6,530 bases of DNA. Source: Chloroflexota bacterium (GTDB lineage Bacteria > Chloroflexota > Dehalococcoidia > Tepidiformales > Tepidiformaceae). The translations under genes were made by a program, and so were the position numbers. Under the pieces are notes generated by a model. The model was not told where the DNA came from and ran no database searches. It saw only the letters and a list, made by a program, of their open reading frames with translations. Below are positions 1 through 5,437 of this stretch, in pieces. Position 1 is the first letter of the stretch. Every line of letters starts with the position of its first letter. Location of the stretch: positions 1-6,530 of the forward strand of contig JANXYE010000560.1 of assembly GCA_025350285.1 (NCBI GenBank), written 5' to 3'.

Positions 1-190
1 GGCCCGAGAAGGCCTCAGTTCGCGACAGGGCTGACACTCGAGACCCCCGTGTTAGAAACATAAGTGACACGTTATGGATTAAACCGACAGGCTCCTAGCC
101 GCGAGTGGGGAACGAGCGGTCCGTTCACGCTCGTGCAACGCCCGACCCCACGCAAAAATCTGACGGCCACCCATCGTCCGCCGGCCGCCG
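1..190. other. Gene-free left edge with an AT-richer patch
   Basis: No reading frame here looks like a real protein on either strand. Positions about 48-85 are clearly richer in A and T than the surrounding DNA. They contain two interleaved short inverted repeats: CGTGT (48-52) with ACACG (67-71), and CATAA (59-63) with TTATG (72-76). Around 157-175 the frame starting at 105 reads SDGHPS, which may be a relic of the methyltransferase fragment that follows, but this is too short to rely on. The stretch is best read as decayed coding sequence or spacer. Confidence 0.4.
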
Positions 191-315
191 CTCTACCGCA
201 CGAAGCCTGGCGACCTCTGTTACGAACCGTTCCTTGGCTCCGGCACCCGCCTCATTGCGGCGAGGGAGCTGGGACGAGGCTGCTACGGGTTGAGCCGGAG
301 CCTGCCTACCCTAAC
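191..315 (+). pseudogene. Frameshifted remnant of a DNA methyltransferase C-terminus
   Basis: Codons 191-289 read LYRTKPGDLCYEPFLGSG and continue TRLIAARELGRGCYG. This matches the AdoMet-binding motif I region of N4-cytosine/N6-adenine DNA methyltransferases, whose usual form is (D/E)PF-GSGT-x-LIAAE-LGR-x-CYG-x-E. At about 287-289 the homologous reading slips to the neighbouring frame, which continues VEPEPAYPNL (289-318), the usual next segment (VEI-P-Y). One base therefore appears to be missing. The usual second Thr after GSGT is Arg here. In beta-class enzymes this motif lies near the C-terminus. The catalytic DPPY/NPPY motif and the first part of the protein are absent; they may lie beyond the left edge or have been lost. 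Stops close the frame upstream, at 155-157 (TGA) and earlier. Enzymes with the YEPFLGSGT form are common in phages and mobile elements, so this is probably an accessory-gene relic. A frameshift sequencing error is possible but would not explain the missing 5' part. Confidence 0.62.
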
Positions 316-420
316 CTCCCCCACCTGCACATCCTTGAACCAAACGCCATCGACGGGGTGACGGCCCGCCATCGCCTACCCGGAGACGGCTCGACCTTGC
401 CCGCCGTCGTTGGCCGTGCG

Positions 421-1206
421 TCACACGCCCGGCACTTCAGCCTGCGGCCGGCGCTTACCAACGATGCGGGCGAGCGCGATCCCCAGGAGATAGAGACCAA
501 ACAGCGGGACGGCGACGATCCCCTGATCGACCGGGTCAGGGGTAGGTACGACGAAGCACGCGAGGATCAGGATGAGGACGATTGCGTAGCGCCAGAACTT
601 CAGCATCTGCCGCCAGGTGGCGATGCCGACCCAAGCGATGATCGCCATGACGATCGGTAGCTCGAAAGAGAGGCCCGTCCAGAAGATGCTCTTGAGCACG
701 AAAGACAGGTAGCTGTCGATACCGATCTGGTTTTCGATTGTGCCCGAACCAAAGCTGAGCAGGAATCCGAGCGACTTGGGCAGCACAATCCAGTAGGCAA
801 AGGCCATCCCGCTGAGCAAGAAGGCGAACGTACTGGCGACGGTTGGGAGGATCATCCGGCGCTCACGCGTCGTGAGCCCCGGAACGATGAAGGCAAGCAG
901 TTCGTAGATGATGATCGGCGACGCGAGAGCAAGCCCGCCGTACATGCCGATCTTGAAGACCACGCCGATGCGGTCGGTTGGCGAGAAGCTCACCACTTTG
1001 AGTTCAGGGTGATCGACCCGTCCCGGCGCCAGCAGCCAGCCGAGGATCCTCTCCCAGATAAGGAAGCAAACGAGTGACCCAAGCACGACCGCCCCGGCGC
1101 AGACCACTACCCGGTTGCGCAGTTCGCGCAGGTGGTCGAGAAGCGGCATCTCCGTGTGGTGAGCGGCTGGCTCCGCCTGGTGCAGCCCAGGCTGCGCAAC
1201 TGTCAT
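421..1206 (-). CDS. tatC: Sec-independent protein translocase TatC
   Basis: TatC is the polytopic inner-membrane receptor of the twin-arginine pathway. It binds RR signal peptides and, with TatA, exports folded proteins. The 261-residue product has the family layout: a short cytoplasmic N-terminus (here about 20 residues longer than in E. coli), then six hydrophobic segments. The signature LLDHLRELRNR (22-32) carries the conserved Glu28. FIVPGLTTRERR (106-117) contains Glu115, equivalent to the signal-peptide-binding Glu103 of E. coli. SFELP (180-184) holds the membrane Glu, and TPDPVDQ (222-228) the conserved Asp near the last helices. The start was chosen because GAGG (1217-1220) sits 10 nt upstream. 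Met20 is an alternative start just before the signature. The gene follows tatA on the same strand after 133 nt and probably belongs to its transcript. Nothing suggests loss of function. Confidence 0.96.
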   Translation of the reverse strand: MTVAQPGLHQAEPAAHHTEMPLLDHLRELRNRVVVCAGAVVLGSLVCFLIWERILGWLLAPGRVDHPELKVVSFSPTDRIGVVFKIGMYGGLALASPIIIYELLAFIVPGLTTRERRMILPTVASTFAFLLSGMAFAYWIVLPKSLGFLLSFGSGTIENQIGIDSYLSFVLKSIFWTGLSFELPIVMAIIAWVGIATWRQMLKFWRYAIVLILILACFVVPTPDPVDQGIVAVPLFGLYLLGIALARIVGKRRPQAEVPGV

Positions 1207-1226
1207 CGCTGGGTAACCTCAGTGGG

Positions 1227-1264
1227 CCGGGTCCACCGGAACAGCACCGTGCCTCCGGACCCGG
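1227..1264 (-). promoter_or_regulatory. Intercistronic hairpin between tatA and tatC
   Basis: CCGGGTCC (1227-1234) and GGACCCGG (1257-1264) form a perfect 8-bp stem. Within the 22-nt loop, GGA (1238-1240) can also pair with TCC (1254-1256). In the tat transcript this hairpin ends only a few bases upstream of the tatC Shine-Dalgarno sequence (1217-1220). A weaker hairpin lies nearer tatA: GCAAAC (1280-1285) with GTTTGC (1299-1304). Neither has a T-run, so they are not typical terminators. They may affect transcript stability, processing, or the tatA:tatC ratio. The pairing is visible; the role is inferred. Confidence 0.4.
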
Positions 1265-1339
1265 GTGGCTTCATGGACTGCAAACGCACGCGCCGTTGGT
1301 TTGCGCGAAGGACGCAGGCGCCGTGGACACGCCGCATGC

Positions 1340-1693
1340 TCAAAAGATGTTTGGCGGCCCGGGCGAAACCGGGGAGGGAGGGAGTGGATGGGCTTGCGGC
1401 GCTTGCCAGGGCTGCGGGTACGGAGGCGTTTGCCATTGCTGAGCTGCGGGCGCGTAAGCCTGGCCGTAGACCGGGGGACTCGATACCGCCGCCGGCAGGT
1501 AGGCCCCAGGTTGATCGAAGACGATCGGAGTGGTCGGCGCCGGGACTTCGTCGTCCTCGTTCATGGCGCGGCGGAACTCTCTCACGCCCTGTCCCAGGTC
1601 TTTCCCGAGCCGGCCGACCTTCCCGACCCCGAAGAGCAACACGACCACGAGGGCGATGATGATAAGCTCCGGTGCGCCCATGGTCTCGAACAT
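1340..1693 (-). CDS. tatA: Twin-arginine translocase subunit TatA
   Basis: TatA oligomerises at TatC to form the protein-conducting assembly of the Tat pathway. The 117-residue product is typical. A single N-terminal membrane helix spans about 8-21 (ELIIIALVVVLLFG region), followed by the Phe-Gly hinge (21-22). An amphipathic helix follows (GKVGRLGKDLGQGVREFRRA, about 24-43), then an acidic patch (NEDDE) and a long Pro/Gln/Tyr-rich, probably disordered tail to the end. The open frame extends upstream to 1888, but that part is not TatA-like. The ATG at 1693 was chosen because it begins the conserved helix and has AAGGGG (1701-1706) seven bases upstream. Met5 is a less likely start. The gene is 49 nt after the lipoprotein stop and 133 nt before tatC. 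No separate tatB is present, so this protein may serve both TatA and TatB roles, as in minimal TatAC systems. Confidence 0.92.
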   Translation of the reverse strand: MFETMGAPELIIIALVVVLLFGVGKVGRLGKDLGQGVREFRRAMNEDDEVPAPTTPIVFDQPGAYLPAAVSSPPVYGQAYAPAAQQWQTPPYPQPWQAPQAHPLPPSPVSPGPPNIF

Positions 1694-1700
1694 TGATGAT

Positions 1701-1715
1701 CCCCTTGGTTCAAGG
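1701..1715 (-). promoter_or_regulatory. Small hairpin covering the tatA ribosome binding site
   Basis: On the transcript strand, CCTTG (complement of 1711-1715) and CAAGG (complement of 1703-1707) pair around a 3-nt loop. The 3' arm includes most of the tatA Shine-Dalgarno sequence AAGGGG (1701-1706). The stem is only 5 bp, so any control of tatA translation would be weak. It could couple tatA translation to ribosomes arriving from the upstream lipoprotein gene. The role is an inference from the pairing alone. Confidence 0.3.
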
Positions 1716-1742
1716 TTAGCCGTGATTATGCCCCCGACCGAT

Positions 1743-2075
1743 TCAGCGCGTCTGGAGACAGATCGTGATGCTGTGGGAGGTCGGCGAGTCCAGGGCGATA
1801 GCCTTGAACTGGTTCGTGGCGGAAGGGCAGTTGTAGGTTCCGTCCCTGCGCACCGCGAGGACACGGGCATCCCAGTGGTCGTTCCCACACGCTACGCGCT
1901 GCAGCGGTTGGCGCGCATCGCCCGACGGGGATAGCCCGGCAATGCAATCCCCGTCCCGAAGGTCGGCGAGCGTGACAGCTTCGGACGTGGCAGTCACTTG
2001 TGCTGGCGGGGACGCCTGGCTGCAACCAAACACCGATGCCGGTAAGAGCGCCACCACGACCCAAATCAACCGCAT
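1743..2075 (-). CDS. Small secreted lipoprotein with an LppU-like cysteine-rich domain
   Basis: The 110-residue product begins MRLIWVVVALLPASVFGC, a short signal peptide ending in a lipobox-like VFGC (15-18), so Cys18 should be lipidated and hold the protein on the outer face of the membrane. Phe at -2 of the lipobox is unusual. After a Ser/Pro/Thr-rich spacer, a compact domain contains four cysteines (44, 63, 83, 106) in the pattern GDC-x18-C-x19-C-x22-CL. It begins DLRDGDC and continues with VACGNDHWDARVLAV. This pattern resembles actinobacterial LppU-like lipoproteins and the septum-formation-like GDC...C..PHDAEV domains; biochemical function is unknown. Two disulfides are likely. No good Shine-Dalgarno sequence precedes the start. 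It was chosen from the signal peptide, and ATG at 2096 (seven residues longer) is equally possible. The gene lies 49 nt upstream of tatA on the same strand, probably co-transcribed. The signal lacks an RR motif, so it is not itself an obvious Tat substrate. Confidence 0.72.
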   Translation of the reverse strand: MRLIWVVVALLPASVFGCSQASPPAQVTATSEAVTLADLRDGDCIAGLSPSGDARQPLQRVACGNDHWDARVLAVRRDGTYNCPSATNQFKAIALDSPTSHSITICLQTR

Positions 2076-2672
2076 GGACCGAGTGTAACCGGCCATGCAA
2101 AGCGCAAGCGCCTGAGCGTAAAGCCGGACGATCATGTTCTTACGTCGGACGCAAAAAGACCCTCTTCCAGCTGCTGATGGCGGCCACGGTGGCGAACCTC
2201 ACCCTCCTGGCGGGCCACGCAGCCGCCGGAAACCGCCAGTCTTTGCCCGAAGGAGCCCTTCTCCTGGCCCCTGCCGCCCTCTGCATCGCTCCACCGCTCC
2301 CGAAGTCCCCGCGCTGGACGAGCGGGCGACTCACGCGCCACTCAACCGCCCGCGCACCGATCCACAAACTATCACCGCCCCGCTTCGCCAAAATGGCCCA
2401 TTCCCGGCCGCACTTCTACGGTCCAGGTGGCCCGGGCGGACTGGCCCGACGGCTGGGTACTCCCACTCCAACCGAACCGCGACGGTGAAGGAGCGGTCAC
2501 GCTCAGCACCGAACAGCGCCTGACGCCGGCAAAGCCCTCTGAACGCCCGGCCGTCTGGGTGAGCCTGGTAACCGGCTCCTTCGGTCGCGGTTCGTTGGCT
2601 GTACTCACCGTGTACAGTTTCGCCCAGCGTCGCCCGCACAATCCGCACGACCCGCCTGACCGGAGGCCACCC
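2076..2672. other. Gene-free region between divergent lipoprotein and hydratase remnant
   Basis: Almost 600 bp without a convincing gene. Open frames exist on both strands but have biased Arg/Pro/Ser-rich compositions and no recognisable motif. One plus frame around 2147-2270 encodes a basic then hydrophobic stretch resembling a signal peptide, but it has no start codon with a ribosome binding site and no downstream domain. The region presumably holds the promoter of the lipoprotein-tatA-tatC unit (reading left) and that of the former hydratase gene (reading right). I could not identify confident -35/-10 pairs for either. Two inverted repeats occur near its right end (2561-2578 and 2599-2617). 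Confidence 0.5.
2599..2617. promoter_or_regulatory. Operator-like palindrome upstream of hydratase remnant
   Basis: CTGTAC (2599-2604) and GTACAG (2612-2617) form a perfect inverted repeat with a 7-bp centre, 56 bp before the hydratase start codon. The size and symmetry suit a dimeric repressor of the TetR type, a family that often controls acyl-CoA degradation genes. No regulator gene is present in the window. The repeat is visible; its use as an operator is inferred. Confidence 0.35.
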
Positions 2673-2801
2673 ATGCCCAATGTCGTCCTTTACGAAGAAC
2701 GCCATTCGCTCGCCTTCATCACCCTCAACCGGCCCGAGAAGCTCAACACCCCGTCAACCCCTACCGCCTGCCTCATCCGGCCATCGTCAGCCCGCCGCTA
2801 A
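2673..2801 (+). pseudogene. 5' fragment of an enoyl-CoA hydratase/isomerase (crotonase) gene
   Basis: The start is well formed: GGAGG (2662-2666) lies six bases upstream of ATG 2673. The first codons read MPNVVLYEERHSLAFITLNR and then PEKLN, the characteristic first strand and turn of the crotonase fold (usual form: V-ITLNRPE-LNAL). Similarity stops at about codon 25-30 (2745-2762). The frame then reads STPTACLIRPSSARR and stops at 2799-2801, giving 42 residues where an intact enzyme has about 255-270. The second half of this frame runs antisense across the last codons of the convergent dehydrogenase (stop at 2773-2775). The oxyanion-hole region and catalytic Glu residues are therefore missing. 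The preserved start, ribosome binding site and upstream palindrome suggest recent loss by deletion or inversion rather than slow decay. The peptide is unlikely to be functional. Confidence 0.8.
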
Positions 2802-3543
2802 CGCTCAGCACCTGCCCGGTCACGAAGGCAGCGTCATCCGACGCGAAGTAGGCGATGGCGGCCGCGGTATCCTCCGGCTCACCGAGGCGGCGGAAGGGCA
2901 CCGCCTTCGTCATCGATTCGATGATCCGTGAGCCGCCCTCGCCTCCGGTCACCTCTTCGAGCAGGGCCGTCCGCGTCGGGCCGGGGCAGACGACGTTCAC
3001 CCGGATCTGGTTGCGCGCCGTCTCCCGCGCGATCGTCTTGCTGAAGCCGATGACCCCCGCCTTGCACGCCGAATAGACCGCCTCGCCCGTCGAGCCCACC
3101 CGGCCCGCGTCCGAAGAGACGTTGATCACGCTGCCGCCGCCCTGTTCCACCATCACCGGCAAAACCACCGAGGAGCAGTTGATCGGCCCGCGCAGGTTGA
3201 TCGCGATAACCTTCTCCCAGAGGTCCGGGGTTGTGTTGAGAAAGAGCTGGATGCGGTCCCAGCCCGCGTTGTTCACGAGCACATCGATCCGTCCCCCGAA
3301 CCGCGTCCTCACGCCTTCGACCATGCCCCGGATGCTATCGAGGCTTGTGACGTCGCAGGCGAAGGCGGCGCCCGCCCCCACGCCCGCTTCAGTCACCAGC
3401 GCCGCCGTCTCCTCCGCCCCGGCGAGGTTGATGTCGGCGACCGCCACCAGCGCCCCTTCGGACGCGAGCCGAAGGCAGGTCGCCCGCCCAATCCCGCTCC
3501 CGCCGCCCGTAACGATAGCCACTCGGCCGTCCAGTCTCATCAT
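2773..3543 (-). CDS. Short-chain dehydrogenase/reductase, BadH-like, NAD-dependent
   Basis: This is a 256-residue classical SDR, full length for the family. The Rossmann motif TGGGSGIG is at 12-19. Asp37 at the end of the second strand favours NAD over NADP. CDV is at 63-65, NNAG at 91-94, and the catalytic tetrad is Asn116, Ser144, Tyr157 and Lys161 (YSACK). PGP lies at 187-189 and a Gly-rich C-terminus (VTGQVLSVSGGLTMAG) follows. Overall wording (NNAGWDRIQLF, SDAGRVGSTGEAVYSACKAG, TKAVPFRRLGEPED) is close to 2-hydroxycyclohexanecarboxyl-CoA dehydrogenase (BadH) of alicyclic acid degradation and to FabG-like 3-hydroxyacyl reductases. The substrate is thus probably a 3-hydroxyacyl-CoA, cyclic or linear; I do not assign it more exactly. 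The start is supported by GGAGG (3552-3556) eight bases upstream. A candidate promoter lies just upstream, and the preceding gene appears terminated, so it is probably transcribed alone. Its 3' end abuts the hydratase remnant, a functional match for a beta-oxidation pair. Confidence 0.93.
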   Translation of the reverse strand: MMRLDGRVAIVTGGGSGIGRATCLRLASEGALVAVADINLAGAEETAALVTEAGVGAGAAFACDVTSLDSIRGMVEGVRTRFGGRIDVLVNNAGWDRIQLFLNTTPDLWEKVIAINLRGPINCSSVVLPVMVEQGGGSVINVSSDAGRVGSTGEAVYSACKAGVIGFSKTIARETARNQIRVNVVCPGPTRTALLEEVTGGEGGSRIIESMTKAVPFRRLGEPEDTAAAIAYFASDDAAFVTGQVLSVSGGLTMAG

Positions 3544-3570
3544 CAGCTGTCCCTCCGGTTCGATGTCGCC

Positions 3571-3598
3571 ATCCTACTCGTTGCCCGTCGTTTGTCGC
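3571..3598 (-). promoter_or_regulatory. Candidate sigma-70-type promoter of the dehydrogenase
   Basis: On the minus strand GCGACA (complement of 3593-3598) and TAGGAT (complement of 3571-3576) are separated by 16 bp. Each matches four of six bases of the consensus -35 and -10 boxes. The -10 box lies about 27 bp before the start codon and 15 bp before the ribosome binding site. Position and spacing are right, but the match is modest and unproven. Confidence 0.3.
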
Positions 3599-3686
3599 CG
3601 CGTCCGTCCTGGGCCGCCGGTGCGCGTCGCCCCTGTCCCCGCGAAGTCGGGAGACCACATGGCGAGCGTGGCCAGGACACGCTACG

Positions 3687-3706
3687 AAAACCGAGCGCGA
3701 CGCCGG
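3687..3706 (-). terminator. Candidate intrinsic terminator after the helicase
   Basis: On the minus strand a GC hairpin is formed by CCGGCG and CGCTCGG (3691-3706). It has six base pairs, one bulged T and a TCG loop, and is followed directly by TTTT (3687-3690). It begins 18 bp past the helicase stop codon, the usual place for a factor-independent terminator. The T-run is short, so efficiency may be moderate. Confidence 0.5.
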
Positions 3707-3724
3707 ATCTCAAGAGCCCAGCCC

Positions 3725-5437
3725 TCACCGAAGCAACGAAAACTGGCGCCGCATCCAGTCGCCTTTCGCGCGGTACTCTTCGGGGGCGTTGAGGGCGCCC
3801 TTCTTGCCGCTCTCCTTGGCGTAGAGCAGATTCAGCGTCGCGTGGTGGTTTTCGCGGGCGCCGAGGAGGCCGCTGCGGGCGCGGGCGGCGCGGTTGGTCC
3901 AGGTCTTGCAGTAGTCGATCGCCTCGCGGATCTCGGCGTGGAGGTCGACGACCTGGACCTGCGTCGCGACGGCCACGGCCGCGGTCGAAATGGGCCGGGC
4001 GGAGGGCACGCCGAAGAAACTGAGCTGCTGGCCATCAACGAACCGCCCCGTATGGTCGAGGTAGGCGTCGCCGGCCTCCGTCACGTCCAGCACCTCGGGG
4101 CCGGGCCGTTCGAGCCGTTCGTCGTCATCCGCTTCCTCGGGTTCCTCGCTCTCCCCGTCGAGGCCGGGGCCGAGCTGTACCGCCTGGGGGGCGAGCGGCG
4201 GTGGTGGGGCTTCGCGTTCCAGATGTTCGATGATCCGGAAGAAACGCGGGTCGCGGCCAATGAAGACGTTCAGCAGGTTCTGCGATTCGGAGAGCCCGTA
4301 GTTGTGGCGGAGGCCTCGCCCGAGTTGCTGGATGACCGGTTCGCGGCTGAAGACGGCATCCAGTTTGAGGAGGACGCTGACGGTCGGGGCGTCGAACCCT
4401 TCCGAGGCTTTTTTCACCTGGATCAGCACGTCGCACCGGCCGCCGTGGAAGGCGCGCATCCGCCGGTCGTTCTCCGCATTGCCAATATCGACGCTGTGGA
4501 CGACGACGCAGCGGAGCCCAGGATGGAAGGTTTCGAACACGCGGCCGAGGTGGTTGGCGTGTTCGGTGGTGGCGGCGAACACGAGGCCCTGGTGCTGGCC
4601 GGGCGCGATGGCCTTCTTCGCCTCGAGCGTTTGAGCGAACTCGCGGATGAGCGGCTGGAGATAATCTTCGTTCCAGCGCAGCTGCTCGCGCACGCAGCGC
4701 TGGTCGAAGTCCGGCAGATCCGCCATTTCCGAGGCGGTGAATTCGAAGACCTCACCGTCCGCGTTCCGCAGCTGGACGGCGTAATCCTTCATCTGGATGT
4801 TCAGGTGCTTGAGGATGCCGCGTTCCTCCCAGGCCTGGCGCATCGAGACGTGCAGGAGCGGGTCGATGACCTGGTAGCCGTCGCTGTCCTCGACGTAGCG
4901 CGCGCCGGCGATGGCGTCGCGGTCGAGGCGCACCGGCGTGGCCGAGAGCAGCACGCGAGACACGGCGGGCAGCGCCCCGACGGCCGCCGCCCACGTCCCC
5001 CGCTCACTCAGGTGGTGGGCCTCATCGCAGACGATGTGGAGCCGGCGGGACCCGGCCAGCGCGGCGTAGCGGCCCACCGCGGCGGCCACCTGCTGGTAGG
5101 TCGCGACGATGAAGTTGGCGCCGGTCCCCGCGACGCGCCCGAGGGTGGCGTTTTCGGCGAGCAGCTTGCGCGTCGGGCGGGTGCTTCCGATAAGCCCGAG
5201 CGCGCGTTCGACGCCGCCGTAAACCTGCGTGCGAAGGACATCTGTAGGCGTGAGGTAGAGGCAGGTGTCGGCGCCGGCCAGGTTGGCGGCCACTTCGAAG
5301 GAGCCGACGCCAATGACGGTCTTGCCGTAGCCGACGGGCACGACGACAAGCTCGGATGTGGAGCCGGCGCGCAGGGCCTGGGCCCAGCGATCGAGGGCCT
5401 CGGCCTGGCCGGGGCGAAGTCTGGTGGCTGCCGTCAT
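3725..5437 (-). CDS. Superfamily 2 DEAH-type DNA/RNA helicase
   Basis: This 570-residue protein has the full set of SF2 helicase motifs and should be an ATP-driven nucleic-acid translocase in the cytoplasm. LRPGQAEAL (7-15) resembles the Q-type entry motif. Motif I is PVGYGKT (34-40), differing from the usual PTGSGKT. Motif II is DEAH (138-141), followed by a second His. Motif III is SAT (165-167), motif IV is near GLVFAAT (284-290), motif V is KASEGFDAP (343-351) and motif VI is QQLGRGLR (370-377). A Pro/acidic linker (about 410-450, containing EEPEEADDDE) leads to a C-terminal region (about 495-570) rich in basic and aromatic residues, including HHATLNLLYAKESGKK. I do not recognise this region as a named domain; it may bind DNA. 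No nuclease, methylase or Cas-type domain is fused or adjacent, so repair, phage and defence roles all remain open. The start is supported by GGAAAG seven bases upstream. A spacer of 265 bp on one side and a terminator on the other suggest a single-gene transcript. Confidence 0.9.
   Translation of the reverse strand: MTAATRLRPGQAEALDRWAQALRAGSTSELVVVPVGYGKTVIGVGSFEVAANLAGADTCLYLTPTDVLRTQVYGGVERALGLIGSTRPTRKLLAENATLGRVAGTGANFIVATYQQVAAAVGRYAALAGSRRLHIVCDEAHHLSERGTWAAAVGALPAVSRVLLSATPVRLDRDAIAGARYVEDSDGYQVIDPLLHVSMRQAWEERGILKHLNIQMKDYAVQLRNADGEVFEFTASEMADLPDFDQRCVREQLRWNEDYLQPLIREFAQTLEAKKAIAPGQHQGLVFAATTEHANHLGRVFETFHPGLRCVVVHSVDIGNAENDRRMRAFHGGRCDVLIQVKKASEGFDAPTVSVLLKLDAVFSREPVIQQLGRGLRHNYGLSESQNLLNVFIGRDPRFFRIIEHLEREAPPPPLAPQAVQLGPGLDGESEEPEEADDDERLERPGPEVLDVTEAGDAYLDHTGRFVDGQQLSFFGVPSARPISTAAVAVATQVQVVDLHAEIREAIDYCKTWTNRAARARSGLLGARENHHATLNLLYAKESGKKGALNAPEEYRAKGDWMRRQFSLLR

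Noticed and set aside
385..408. A possible terminator after tatC: GACGGC (385-390) pairs with GCCGTC (403-408).
   Set aside because: The stem is only 6 bp with a 12-nt loop and no T-run, a level of pairing expected often by chance in this GC content.
64..660. A 198-codon plus-strand open frame at the left end.
   Set aside because: Its second half is antisense to tatC and its first half passes through the methyltransferase relic in mixed frames. It begins without a ribosome binding site.
1203..1436. A possible small gene (tatB candidate) between tatA and tatC on the minus strand.
   Set aside because: The 77-codon frame has no membrane helix followed by an amphipathic helix, overlaps tatA and runs into the tatC start.
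1694..1888. An upstream extension of tatA to an ATG at 1888 on the minus strand.
   Set aside because: It would overlap the lipoprotein gene, lacks TatA-like sequence, and the internal ATG at 1693 has a proper ribosome binding site.
2147..2270. A hydrophobic, signal-peptide-like stretch (RKKTLFQLLMAATVANLTLL) on the plus strand.
   Set aside because: There is no start codon with a ribosome binding site at the basic end, and nothing domain-like follows before the stop.
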